Assembly: GCA_028752905.1 (NCBI GenBank)
Contig: JAQNBH010000015.1
Span: 34,764,163 to 34,828,162 of the forward strand
Source: Cladorhizidae sp. MBARI D1340-BT2
Lineage: Eukaryota > Porifera > Demospongiae > Poecilosclerida > Cladorhizidae
Length of the DNA: 64,000 bases
Direction: 5' to 3'
Shown here: piece after piece, positions 45,850 through 57,159 of the stretch
Numbering within the stretch: position 1 is the stretch's first letter
How the letters are laid out: every line of letters starts with the position of its first letter
Notes under the pieces: generated by a model
What the model saw: only the letters and a program-made list of their open reading frames with translations
Databases searched by the model: none
What the model was told of the DNA's origin: nothing
Made by a program: the position numbers and the translations under genes

Positions 45850-47640
45850 CTGTCTAGTCAGCTTTTATTCTGATCAGCGAGACAATTGGCCACTTGGTCA
45901 GTACCAGCCGATCCCTCTCAAATTCCCCGCATATCACCAAGAAATGTTTCACATCCTCCCCTGCTCCACTATCACACATTGTACAACTCTCATCCCTAAC
46001 TATCCCACATCTCTTCTTGTCCTCTAACAACCCAGCTGATGCAGTCCTCAGTCGAAACTGCAACCGCACACCTTCCCGACCATGCATGGACTTCACATAC
46101 CTCTCCACCCCATTCTTCTTTGCTGATTTATAAAAATTCAGCGTACTCTTTCCGTTTAATTCCTCCTCCCAGTCCTTCTCATTTCTCACCTTCACTTTCC
46201 CCTTCCACTTGCACACTGACCCAACCTCGTTGTTTATCTCGTACTTTCTCCTCAAGATCTCATATTCTTCCCATCCTCTCTTAGTTTTTTTACAACTTTT
46301 ACCATTCCAACACCTCTAATCTCTTGCCAAATAAAACCTTCATCTCTTCCCTCCTCTCCTCTAGCTTCCTCCACCCCATATCTCCCCATATTGCCACTCC
46401 TGCTACTGTGTTACTTGCCCCCAACAGTCTCCTACCCATTCTCATCTGTGCTGACTCCAACTTCTTGCAAGCATTCCGTCCTCCTGTCCACCACACTTCG
46501 GCTGCATGCTCCATACTGGGTCTCGCTAGAAGCTCCCACACCATTCTTCCTCGTCTACTTCCACCTGCCCATTCACTCTACTCATCCATATCACCTTTCC
46601 AACCCACTCTTCTGCCTTCTTTGCCATCTTCTCTAACTGAACATTACCCCTTAGCTTCCTATCAAACCATATTCCTAAGTACTTGAATTCTTTGACCTCT
46701 TCCAATATCTCATCACCAATTCTCCAATGCACTTCTGCTTCCTTCCCTACTTACCATGACCTTGCTCTTCTTGCTATTATATTTCATCTTCCACCTTAAC
46801 ACATACGCCTGTACAACATCCAACATAGCTTACAGTTCCACCCCCGAGTCAGCCAGAAGAACATCACTCTGCATACATAAAGTGCCCCATACCAGCAGCC
46901 TTCCACTTTGACTCCAATTCCTCTGCCATTTCCATCAAATAAATATTGAAAAGAAGTGGAGACAAAGGACATCCCTGCATAAGTCCATTCTCTATGGCGA
47001 ACCACCTTGACCTCCTTCCATTCAATATCACCGTCGTCTCCACCCCACTATAAGTTTCCCATACTGCCTCAACTTCTGCCACAGTCCCTCCCTGCACACA
47101 CTGTCATATGCCTTACTTATGTCCAGGAAAGCCAGATATGAAGCTTTCTTCTCGCTCTTCCTCACTTCACCAACTCCTCTTCTCCGGCTCCTAAATCCTC
47201 CTTGTGCTTCCGTCAAAATCATTTCCTCAGCGAACACTCCCAACCTCCTTGCCAACACTCTCACAAACACCTTCCCCTATAATTCCCTACTTCATCCTCG
47301 TCACCATCCTTGTGGAGAGGTATTAGTAAACTCCTCTTCCAGTCCACTGGGCAGCACTCAATCCTCATCACCTGCACCATCACCAACAACCTTCTACCTC
47401 CATACATCAGCATCTCATTCGACATTCCATCAGGGCCTGAAGCCTTTCCTCTCTTCAAACACTTCATTACCTCTACTATTTCTTCCCAACTTAGTTTATT
47501 AGTCAGCTCATTAGTAGAGGGTCAGCTACTCTCAAAATCTATCAGGGCCTGGAGCCTTTCCTCTCTTCAAACACTTCATTACCTCTACTACTTCTTCCCA
47601 ACTTACTTTATTAGTCAGCTCATTAGTAGAGGGTCAGCTA
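45850..47640 (-). pseudogene. YADD non-LTR retrotransposon, copy 2 (5'-truncated)
   Basis: The minus strand encodes, in order: VMKCLKRGKASGPDGMSNEM (about 47405-47467); IPLHKDGDEDEVGNYRG (about 47275-47325); RVLARRLGVFAEE and ILTEAQGGFRSRR; ASYLAFLDISKAYDSV (about 47090-47140); IENGLMQGCPLSPLLFN (about 46945-46995); a damaged YADD region (about 46860, YAE); KEFKYLGIWFDRKLRGNV; WELLARPSMEHAAEVWW (about 46490-46540); LQFRLRTASAGLLEDK; and a CCHC-like finger CTMCDSGAGEDVKHFLVICG (about 45915-45975). Frameshifts separate these blocks. Its 3' end near 45840 abuts the 32-bp satellite flank. Confidence 0.88.
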
Positions 47641-47650
47641 TATAGTACCC
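47429..47650. repeat. 112-bp tandem duplication at the 5' edge of LINE copy 2
   Basis: Two copies of a 112-bp segment (cagggcctgaagcctttcct to gtagagggtcagct) with about five differences. The duplicated part encodes the VMKCLKRGKA-GPD region of the RT, so the duplication arose inside or after insertion of the element. Confidence 0.88.
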
Positions 47651-47654
47651 TCAA

Positions 47655-49500
47655 AAGCTCGGGATATAATAAGACTGTTACAGGAGCCCTTCACAAAGCA
47701 AACAACAGAGAAGAACTGGACAACTTCAGAACTTCAAATGCATATACCATTTAATTACATTGAGATAGCAAAAGAACAGTGGAATTGGGGAGGGGGCAAC
47801 CCGTACAGAGGATACTAGCTTTCTGGCTGAAAGCTTCCGTCAGGGGTCTCACATCCAACTTCTATTTTCTTTGTCCTTTCGCCCAACTTCTCAAGTAAAT
47901 TTGGGTCGTCACAAGCATAAATTAGGATTCTCTATCCACGCGTACCCATTGTCGACCCTTTCCTTATACAAAAAATACTCTGCCTAATGCGCACGTGTAC
48001 TGCTATCTTTATGTCCAGCAGTGGACCCTAGAACAGGGATGGAGGAAGCTGTTTGGGAATGGTTGGGTAAATGTGTTACAAGAGCATGTCCACTTTTCAA
48101 GTAACCATACCGACAAGGGAAAAAATTATTCAGCTCAAGTTGAGAACTTAATTAAAAGTAACACCATCTCCAGATATTGGTTGGGCATTTGCCCGACCTG
48201 TTGCCCTGACTGCTTCCTCAACCCTTATAGAAGGGTTCACAATGTATAAAAAAAATGGTGCTGAGGCCTTTCACTCGACCTTGCCATGGTCAGTGTCTTG
48301 GTTAGGGCTAGGGTTTAGGCATTGAAGTGGAAGGAATCCGGATAATTATTAACTCAAGTACTGCAAGAATGTTTGCAGAGGGAGGCAAGACTTATGACCA
48401 GTTGCCAACACAGAAACTAGACGGGCTTGCCAACAAAGTTCTGACGAGAATTACTAATCTTAATTGAACCGAAATAGTTGCACTTTGAAAGTCTGAATGA
48501 GTGTTTGGGATGGATATTTCATGAATATGGATATTTCATGAATACCATTAATTATTGTGCCAAATTTTGCCACCCAACTTTTATCTTCGTGATCCCTGTG
48601 GTTATTGAGGTTGCCAGCATGGGAATTCCAAGATAAGCATGACATTGGAGTGGATGCGATTATAAACAGTTGATCATCCTCACATTACAAATTGAAAATG
48701 CCTCGTCAGTTTGGATCAGATCATTCTTCAGTTAAATGGCCATACCACTATATAGTCATGTCAGCAAGTCACTTATGTGCATGCACATGCAGCCTTGACA
48801 ATGCCTCAGAATTCCCTCCTACTTCCATCTTGATGCTTGCTATTCCACTAAAACCACCATCTGCCAATTTCTATGGTGGTGCAGACATAAGGGAGTCTAC
48901 CTAGCAAGAGTTCCATCACATCTTAAATGTACTTAGTTTCTTGCAGCCAACGCATTATTCATAGGGAAGAGGGTCTGGGAACACTAGTTTTTAAGTTGTA
49001 GCAGCTGTAATCAGTACACATTTTTAGTCTGTACAGCTCTGCTTCACTATGATTGTGTAGTCTCTTGGCATGGGGAAGAGTTATTTCCACAGTCTGAACT
49101 GAATAGAGCTCCATTAATAGTGTATAGTTATGTCCCGTTCCTCTAACTGAAGTCACTACTTATGAGCTGGTAATTACATTCCTGCAGAAGAATGGTTGCA
49201 TGACCATTCGCTGGGGTCTGCAATGCCAGACTACTATGTACTGCTGCCGAGGTACTGATAGAAAGGCTCGGCAACGCCAAAATAGAATGTACTCGGGATG
49301 TCGAGTGCTCGCACACTCCAAACAACATCAGCCTGCAGCAGACCAATTCTTACCCATGACACTCGCTTACCCCTAAACCAGAACCTAGGTGACAACTTGT
49401 AAAATAAAGTCTCCCCACCTCACGTAGCCAGTCCCTTTACTACGCTACGCTGAGACTATGTCCACCACAGCAAAATTTCAGTAAAGTTGTTGTACAGCTT
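47655..49500. other. Upstream region of the ZFYVE21-like gene; no other gene seen
   Basis: A diverged copy of the dispersed hairpin motif (ctgacggaagctttcagcca on the minus strand) lies at about 47815-47855. Otherwise unique DNA, with no recognised ORF. Confidence 0.45.
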
Positions 49501-49547
49501 GCTTTTTTTTTTTGTGCGCGAACTTTGAACCTTGTTTTGTTGTTAAT

Positions 49548-49766
49548 ATGTCTTCTAAGACAAAGCAGTTAACTTTAGCGACCACTGAGGCGGTGAAGCA
49601 GATAGGCCAGAGTGTGCAGTCTGCCATGAATCCTGGAGATGATACGTTCGGGAATGAATCTTCCACTCAAGCTAGAACTCTTCAGTACACCCGTAGAGGG
49701 TTGAAAATGGTCGGGGAGAAATCCGTGTTTGATTTGAAGGAACCCATCTGGCACCCAGATGAAAAG
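49548..49766 (+). CDS. ZFYVE21-like FYVE-domain protein, exon 1 (partial gene)
   Basis: FYVE proteins bind PI3P on endosomal membranes, and ZFYVE21 also acts at focal adhesions. The frame starts MSSKTKQLT at 49548 after a T-rich stretch that looks like 5'UTR. It contains TRRGLKMVGEKSVF and then DLKEPIWHPDEK, the start of a FYVE domain (WxxD motif). Human ZFYVE21 has the same layout: a short N-terminus, GLRMV, then EEPQWVPD. The exon ends in phase 0 at GAAAAG followed by gcaagt, a GC donor. Joined to the exon at 56184 it gives WHPDEK-SPVCDKC, with the W-to-first-Cys spacing of 9 typical of FYVE. An ATG at 49512 is in the same frame, but the one at 49548 fits the homologue better. The remaining FYVE (RHHCR, distal Cys pairs) and PH-like C-terminus are not in view. 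Confidence 0.75.
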
Positions 49767-50008
49767 GCAAGTCTCTATTTAGCTTCTATTTAGCTAACTT
49801 GAGGAAGATAATTTGTTTGCATGTGTGATGTGTGTGTTAGCTTGGGATATGTAGAATTCAATTTCAGTGCATCTTGTGCTGAGTTAACTTCTCAGAACTC
49901 TGCTCACTTGTTTTAAAGTGAGGCTGCTTCACATAATTGCACACACAAAAAAAAATCTGGATAGTAAGCAGATGTTGAGTAGAGACTGGAAATCGTTGTG
50001 CATGAGCA

Positions 50009-50135
50009 GCTCACCTATGCATTGGGATAGCTCACAACCCATTGGGGCAGCTCACCTATGCATTGGGAGAGCTCACAACGCATTGGGGCAGCTCACCTAC
50101 GCATTGGGACAGCTCACAATGCATTGGGGCAACAG
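50009..50135. repeat. 21/42-bp tandem repeat in ZFYVE21-like intron 1
   Basis: gcagctcacctatgcattgg and gagctcacaacgcattgggg alternate three times. Confidence 0.9.
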
Positions 50136-50964
50136 TGGAAAAAAGACTGCTTTTTTGAGCTGGTGGCATAGCTATGACAGACCCTTTAACAAAAGAGGGC
50201 TAGAATGGAAAATAAAGTTGGTGCTTCACTCCCAAAGGAGGTGCTTAAAAGTATTGAACAACTGTTTGCTACTCTACTAGCTAGCCTGGAGCATCACCAG
50301 GGTGATTCACATCTAATAGGCATTGCATATGCTAAGCAGCTGCTCTGTATTAAGCATCCATCATCATGCTAACTGATGATATAAATACCCTGCTTGACAA
50401 CCAGCTTTTACTGCGATATTTTGGTGTCTCAACTTTTATTTTTTAATTCCCCGCAGCACTGAGACTCAGGTGAATTATTCAGTTTGCATGCATAGTGTTA
50501 GTTAGTGAATGGCATGATGTTATTATATACAAATTACATAAATGATGTTATTATATATAAATTACATAAATGATGTTATTATATATAAATTATAAATTAC
50601 ATAAAAGTACATAAAAGTAGCGGAAAAGTAGCGGAAACAACAACAAAAATATAACTAGTTATTCATACATATATTACCATGGTTTCTGAGGTGGAACCAG
50701 AGCTGTAGCAGTATCGGGTGGCTCCCTGCCTTTTTTGTTAGTGCCATGCATGTGATTAATATGGTAGGTAATAATTTAGCACATTCCTCACGCTATCTTT
50801 TGAAGAATAAGTGTAATCATTACAATTTTTTTAATTTTTTTATTATTTCTATGTAGGCTCAAGCTTGGAGTATTGAACAGGACAGCTATTGTAGCAACTT
50901 TCTCAAATATTCATTTTTTTCTGAATTGATCTTGCCCTGGACTTGACCTGGTGTGCATATATAG

Positions 50965-51330
50965 TGCCAGGCTCTACATTGACTTAGACTTGTTGTCCAT
51001 AAATAGCTAGGCTCTACACTGACTTAGACCTGGCGTCCATAAATAGCTAGACTCTACACTGACTTAGACCTGGTGTCTATAAATAGCTAGGCTCTACACT
51101 GACTTAGACCTGCGTGTCCATAAATAGCCAGACTCTACACTGACTGAGACCTGGTGTCCTAAATAGCTAGGCTCTACATTGACTTAGTCCTGGTGTCTAT
51201 AAATAGCTAGGTTCTACATTGACTTAGTCCTGGTGTCTATAAATAGCCAGGCTCTACACTGACTGAGACCTGGTGTCCATAAATAGCTAGGCTCTACACT
51301 GACTTAGACCTGTTGTCCATAAATAGTATC
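50965..51330. repeat. 40-bp minisatellite, about 9 copies, in ZFYVE21-like intron 1
   Basis: The unit contains ggctctacactgacttagac and tccataaatagcta. Confidence 0.95.
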
Positions 51331-51339
51331 TTTGTGTGT

Positions 51340-52790
51340 ATGCGTGTGTGTGTAATAATAACTTGGTCCAATTACGATGCATTCCTAGATTCTTATGGCC
51401 CATGCTATGTTGTTAGCTTATGCACCGTCAGCAATAGCTTTGCATCCTCACTGGATGGGTACTGATATGAAATGGGCAGTAAAATACTACAGTGTGTGCA
51501 TGTGTGTGTGTTGTGTATGTATGTGTGCTAGGAACATAAAATATAAATTGAGTTAAAAAGCATGTGATCTTAACCCTTTCAGTTTCAGTGGCAGCTTTAA
51601 AGTGGATTATTATAAATTTTGACCTAATTTTGCATATAAAAACTAAATAACCAAAAACCAGTGTGTGTTAGCTGTCGGTGGATGAGTTGACAAAGATGGT
51701 GACGATTATTTGTTACTTAGCAATAAATCACATGATGAATATCGGAACGAGAAGCAGACATGCACGCCTTGCCTTGTCAGCACAAAATAATCCCCAACAA
51801 AATGTTTATTGTAACTGGTACTCAGCTCCTCGTGTATGATTAGTGTTCTCTGTGACGGTTGCCGTGAGAACACTTGAGCTGGCATCTGGCTAGTTCCTGT
51901 GTTGTGTCCAGAGGAGTACACCAATGCCCCACCCTGACTTAGCACGCCATAGCTAGCTATGAGTCTCTGTTTGTTTGTTTGTTTATTTGTATTCTAGTAG
52001 AGGAGCCCGGTGTTGCCCGGGTAAAGGATGAAACATTTAGCAGTGGAGCACAAAATGGGAATGAGGGGCGTGGTCCCCCCACAAAACATTCACTATTCTC
52101 CCTGCCCCCTTTTATAGCAAGGCACCTACTACCAATAATCTAATTGTTCTGTTGAGGCTTGAGATTGGCCGTCACTAAATGCATAATATATAAATATCTA
52201 AATAAGTGACAACGACTGCTGAGGAAAAAATAACTTTATAAAATTACAACAACAAGAAATGGACAAAAAACACCAATGAAAAGGTTTGAACCACTTTGAA
52301 GATGCTGCTGCCTCTGTGAATATCGCCATGTCAGCAAGTGCTGAGTAGAGCTAGAAGCTGCCTCGCTAGCAAACTGCTAGCATCAGGTGAGGTCTAAAAC
52401 CCAGCTGGCGTAGTTTTGTTGGTAATGTTGCCATGCGGTGTTTGTGTGCTGACATAGCAAATGTGAAAAACACATGCCCATGGGATACCATGAAATGGGC
52501 CGACATTCGCAACTGTTGTGGGGGACGATGGCTTCCAGTTAGTCTGGAGTCCAATGTTACCCATGTCCGTCCCAGTGTAAAAGGTCACCTTCCTGCTAAG
52601 CTTGAGCTTCCTAGCTTCAAAACTGTGGCCTTGCACAAAGCACACACACAGACACACCCAGACAGAGTGTGTCAGCTATTTTGCTGCAATGTTTTATAAT
52701 ATTATTATAACTCTTAGTTTGATTTTAGCATCTAAAGATTGGTCTCCCGAGTGCTATAATCTATCGTAGGTATAGTGTCAGTGGCATGCC
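51340..52790. other. Intronic DNA with possible transposon ends; no gene seen
   Basis: ttaaccctttcagtttcagt at 51572 resembles a piggyBac terminus (TTAACCCT), but no partner end was found. A segment at 52135-52170 (ctaattgttctgttgaggct) is shared with 41785-41815. ORFs at 52366-52699 have no recognised domain. Confidence 0.35.
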
Positions 52791-52799
52791 GAATAGCTG

Positions 52800-52912
52800 A
52801 CACACTCTCAGTTGACATTTAACATCACAATAACCTTCTCAATCATCAACTTCAGATTGTATTCTCTCGACGTTTCGACTAGATGCTCTAGCCTTCATCA
52901 GGAACAATGCTC
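52800..52912 (-). ncRNA. Hammerhead-ribozyme-like motif in dispersed repeat, copy E (best core)
   Basis: The minus strand reads, from 52903 downwards: CCTGATGA, one extra A, stem II GGCTAGA-gca-TCTAGTC (7 bp including one G-U), then GAAA (52873-52876), CG, TC (cleavage triplet GTC at 52869-52871), then GAGAGAATAC. The first stem I positions can pair with GTTC before the core (G-C, A-U, G-U). This matches the hammerhead order CUGANGA / stem II / GAAA / UH with a minimal helix III. The extra A next to stem II and the very short helix III make activity uncertain. The tail tctgaagttgatgattgaga continues to about 52800. Confidence 0.5.
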
Positions 52913-53189
52913 GCCACTGACCTAGCCTCCCCCCTACCCCCTCCTTGCCTTATATATTTTAACGTAATTTTAATAAACTCAGAAAGTCTATATTTTGACA
53001 CTAAACTCTGTTGGAGGTATTGAAGAAAAAGACGACCTACTGTATTTGTTAACCCCTAGGCTTGGGTGGGAGGTTTCTTACCCTAGAATAGAATGCAAAG
53101 CCAGCACATGGATTCCATTACACCTCTTCTTCCCCAGTCTGTGTTGTTCTTACCTCTGCTTGGTACTGGACTGCATAGTACCTCTGCCA

Positions 53190-54010
53190 CATGTATATGC
53201 TGTGACATGCATGTGGCACCCAGTACCACATGCAGGCTGTAATGACATGCATGCTGGCTGTAATGACATGCATGCTGGCTGTAATGACATGCATGCTGGC
53301 ACCCAGTACCACATGCAGGCTGTAATGACATGCATACTGGTAGTGCCACATGTATTAGTGTGCAGGCTATAATGATATGCATACTGGTAGTGCCACATGT
53401 ATTAGTGTGCATGCTATAATGATATGCATACTGGTAGTGCCACATGTATTAGTGTGCAGGCTATAATGATATGCATACTGGTAGTGCCACATGTATTAGT
53501 GTGCAGGCTATAATGATATGCATACTGGTAGTGCCACATGTATTAGTGTGCAGGCTATAATGATATGCATACTGGTAGTGCCACTTGTATTAGTGTGCAG
53601 GCTATAATGATATGCATACTGGTAGTGCCACATGTATTAGTGTGCAGGCTATAATGACATGCATACTGGTAGTGCCACATGTATTAGTGTGCAGGCTATA
53701 ATGATATGCACACTGGTAGTGCCACATGTATTAGTGTGCAGGCTATAATGACATGCATACTGGTAGTACCACATGTATTAGTGTGCAGGCTATAATGACA
53801 TGCATACTGGTAGTGCCACATGTATTAGTGTGCTATAATGACATGCATACTGGTAGTGCCACATGTATTAGTGTGCAGGCTATAATGACATGCATACTGG
53901 TAGTGCCACATGTATTAGTGTGCAGGCTATAATGACATGCATACTGGTAGTGCCACATGTATTAGTGTGCATGCTATAATGATATGCATACTGGTAGTGC
54001 CACATGTGTA
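53190..54010. repeat. 47-bp minisatellite, about 17 copies, in ZFYVE21-like intron 1
   Basis: The unit contains ataatgatatgcatactggt and gccacatgtattagtgtgc. The first copies (53200-53330) use a shorter 21-bp subunit (ggctgtaatgacatgcatgct). Confidence 0.96.
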
Positions 54011-54014
54011 TTGA

Positions 54015-54630
54015 CAGCATGTCTTGCCTGGATGCTCTAACGATATCAAGTTCTTATTTTGATATCTATAAGGTGCATGGATTAAATTCTTTGGGCAAAG
54101 ATCAAATATCTAAGGCATAGATTCGTGTTAGGGATTGGCGTATTTTTTACACCCTCACTCTTTGGCGGCGGGTGTGTGTGGTGTGTGTGTGTGGTGTGTG
54201 TGGTGGTGGTGGTGTGGGTGTGGTGTGGGAGGATCTGCTGTACTTGTCTGTCAGTATATTTAGTCGAATCTTTAAAAGTGGTTGCTGGGATCAAGTGCCT
54301 TCTGCTGCCATTGCCAACTGTGTCCCTCTTTCTTGGTGAACACAGAGTTTACGGCTTGACTCCTCCCTAGACTTGCAGCAGAATGAGCTACTTGCAGCTG
54401 CTGCTTGATCTCCATAAGCTTCCATCTCTGCACCAACAGAAAGCTGCACTCCACTCTCACCGGCATGCTCCACAGTGGCCCATCTCAACAGCAATAGGCC
54501 AAGGGGCAGGGCCACCTAGCCAACCCATTAGTCGAGAAAGGGGGCAGGGCCCCAAGTTACAACTTCGTGTGTGTACCATGATTTGGGTCTAGAGTTTATT
54601 GGATTACTACTTTATGAATCTCATCATGCA
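54015..54630. other. Intronic DNA, no gene seen
   Basis: GT-rich microsatellite at 54172-54225. ORFs on both strands lack recognisable domains. A segment near 54420-54445 (ctgcaccaacagaaagctgcac) recurs inverted at about 55175-55203. Confidence 0.45.
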
Positions 54631-54632
54631 CT

Positions 54633-54742
54633 TCCTGTAGTATACTAGGTACCCGACCCATCCTGAATTATACTAGACACCCGACCCAACCTGTAGTATA
54701 CTAGACACCCGACCCATCCTGTAGTATACTAGACATCGTGCC
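54633..54742. repeat. 27-bp tandem repeat, about 4 copies
   Basis: gtagtatactagacacccga plus cccatcct units. Confidence 0.9.
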
Positions 54743-55557
54743 TTATCTAGTGTGAGAAGGCAGCAATCAACACTGAGAAACCACTCAACAAGCAACACCA
54801 GCGCTCAGACGTAGCCAATCTCTGTTCGGTATGGATCACTGGGCTAGGGCTAGGGGTGGAGCTAGGGCTAGGGCTCTGAGTGTATGTAGCGTGCTAGCTC
54901 AACTGTTGCCGAGAGCAGAACCTGGTAGGTATCGCGGGGTATACACATCACAGCTAGATACAAATCTTGCTAGTTTCCAGTGGGTGGTATGCATGGTCAC
55001 AATCAACACACGAAGCTATCTCATGGGTGTTAGTAGACTGCAGCAAGTGCTTGAACGAGATCCATAAGGTGAAACTCTAGACCCATTCTTAACAATCGTA
55101 GTCGACTCGCAAAGTTGGTACTGTAGCTTGCCGATGACTTTTGAGACGGGACGCCACGGAGCGTGCTAGTGAGAGTGGAGTGCAGCTTTCTGTTGGTGCA
55201 GAGATAGAAGCTTGTGGCAGGACAGGCTATCAGATGGCAGGTAGTGTCCAAGTGCGGGGTGCTTGTGTTCTATAGTCACGGTCTTGTTACTTTTCTTGGG
55301 TCATATATCGCTGCAAAAACAGGAGGAAGAGGGGAGGGGATGGGAGGGGACAGGGGAGAATCGAGCAAGCCTCAACCCGGTGCAAGTTGCTCTGGAGTGT
55401 TGGTATTGCATGTGGATTGCTACTGTATGACAGTTTCTCCAGGATGGGAGCAGTTGTATGTTTGCTTGGCATCGGCGCATGGTTGCTCTGGTACCCACGT
55501 AGCTAGGTCCACACAACATGGTGCGTGGGATGAGATTATGTTATATACGTAGAGCAG

Positions 55558-55670
55558 AACAGCAGCCCTAGTTATCTCAGGTGGTCCTCATGCTCCCCCA
55601 GCAGCCCTAGTTATCTCAGGTGGTCCTCATCCTACCCCAGCAGCCCTGGTTACCTCAGGTGGTCTTCATT
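55558..55670. repeat. 39-40-bp tandem repeat, 3 copies
   Basis: cagccctagttatctcaggt plus ggtcctcat units. Confidence 0.88.
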
Positions 55671-55998
55671 CAACCCCTCCCCTTCAGACCTGTCGCTAAG
55701 TGCCTTGTGTCTGAAGCCGCGACAGGTCTCCATTGTTCTTGACGTGTGCCAATCCTGTCTCCCATTGTCTCGAATGCTTGAGTGTCTGTGTATCAGCCAG
55801 CAAAGTGCTGCACTCTAGCAAGGTACATACATGTGTAATGTTGTAAGGCATGCTTGTGGAGGAGGGGTGGGGGGGTAAGGGAAGGTGGTTGGTACTCGCA
55901 TGACTTGGCTGTGGGGGTATTGGCTGGTGTGGATATTCTGCCATTAATATCAAGTATCCATTTCATCTGCTCATACTGTCGTAGCACCCTCTCTGACG

Positions 55999-56124
55999 TG
56001 GTGTGTGTGTGTGTGGTGTGTGTCTGTGTGTGTGTGTGTGGTGTGTGTCTGTGTGTGTGTGTGTGGTGTGTGTCTGTGTGTGTCTGTGTGTGTGTGTCTG
56101 TGTGTGTGTGTGTGTGTGTGTCTC
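55999..56124. repeat. (GT)n/(GTCT) microsatellite 60 bp before ZFYVE21-like exon 2
   Basis: gtgtgtgtgtgtgtctgtgt-type repeat on the plus strand. The Cys/Val ORF is an artefact. Confidence 0.95.
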
Positions 56125-56183
56125 AGTGATGCATTGAGTACAAGTATGGTGTGCTATGTATCCTGCTTGTCTTGTTGTTTCAG

Positions 56184-56234
56184 AGTCCAGTCTGTGACAA
56201 ATGCCGAAGTACGTTCACCCTCATCACCAGGAGA
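56184..56234 (+). CDS. ZFYVE21-like FYVE-domain protein, exon 2 (51 nt)
   Basis: Flanked by a strong acceptor (ttgttgtttcag) and a consensus donor (aga|gtaagt). The 17 codons read SPVCDKCRSTFTLITRR, the first CxxC zinc ligand pair and the RR that begins the R(R/K)HHCRxCG motif of FYVE domains. Phase 0 at both ends, matching exon 1. The next exon (HHCRxCG...) was not found up to 64000, so the downstream intron is over 7.7 kb or that exon lies inside unread repeats. Confidence 0.8.
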
Positions 56235-56261
56235 GTAAGTGGCTTTGTTGTGTGTTCTAAT

Positions 56262-56456
56262 CCACTTCCTAGTAATCTGCTTCCTAGTAATCCACTGCCT
56301 AGTAATCCACTGCCTAGTAATCAATGCTTAGTAATCCACTGTCTAGTAATCTACTGCCTAGTAATCCACTGCCTAGTAATTAATGCTTAGTAATCCACTG
56401 TCTAGTAATCCAATGCCTAGTAATCCAATGCCTAGTAATCCACTGCCTAGTAAACC
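56262..56456. repeat. 15-bp minisatellite in ZFYVE21-like intron 2
   Basis: cctagtaatccactg units with truncated variants. Confidence 0.93.
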
Positions 56457-56477
56457 TCTACAGTCAGCTTGAGTTTA

Positions 56478-57155
56478 GGATATAGCTGGCGTGGTCTCTT
56501 AGGTTAGGATGAGGTGTGGTCTCTGACATGGTATCTGAGGTTAGGATGAGGTGTGGTCTCTTAGGTTAGGATGAGGTGTGGTCTCTGACATGGTTTCTGA
56601 GGTTAGGATGAGGCGTGGTTTCTGAGGTTAGGATGAGGTGTGGTCTCTGACATGGTATCTGAGGTTAGGATGAGGTGTGGTCTCGGAGGTTAGGATGAGG
56701 CGTGGTCTCGGAGTTTAGGATGAGGCGTGGTTTCTGAGGTTAGGATGAGGCGTGGTTTCTGAGGTTAGGATGAGGCGTGGTCTCTGAGGTTAGGATGAGG
56801 CGTGGTCTCTGAGGTTAGAATGAATCTCTGAGGTTAGAATGAATCTCTGAGGTTAGGATGAGGCGTGGTCTCTGACATGGTATCTGAGGTTAGGATGAGG
56901 CGTGGTTTCTGACATGGTATCTGAGGTTAGGATGAGGCGTGGTTTCTGACATGGTATCTGAGGTTAGGATGAGGCGTGGTTTCTGAGGTTTCTGAGGTTA
57001 GGATGAGGCGTGGTCTCTGACATGGTATCTGAGGTTAGGATGAGGCGTGGTCTCTGACATGGTATCTGAGGTTAGGATGAGGCGTGGTTTCTGAGGTTTC
57101 TGAGGTTCATGGTCTATGAGGTTAGGATGAGGCGTGGTCTCTGAGGTTAGGACGT
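56478..57155. repeat. 25/37-bp minisatellite
   Basis: gaggttaggatgaggcgtgg units with an optional tctctgacatggtatct insert, giving an irregular 25/37-bp ladder. Confidence 0.95.
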
Positions 57156-57159
57156 GCTG

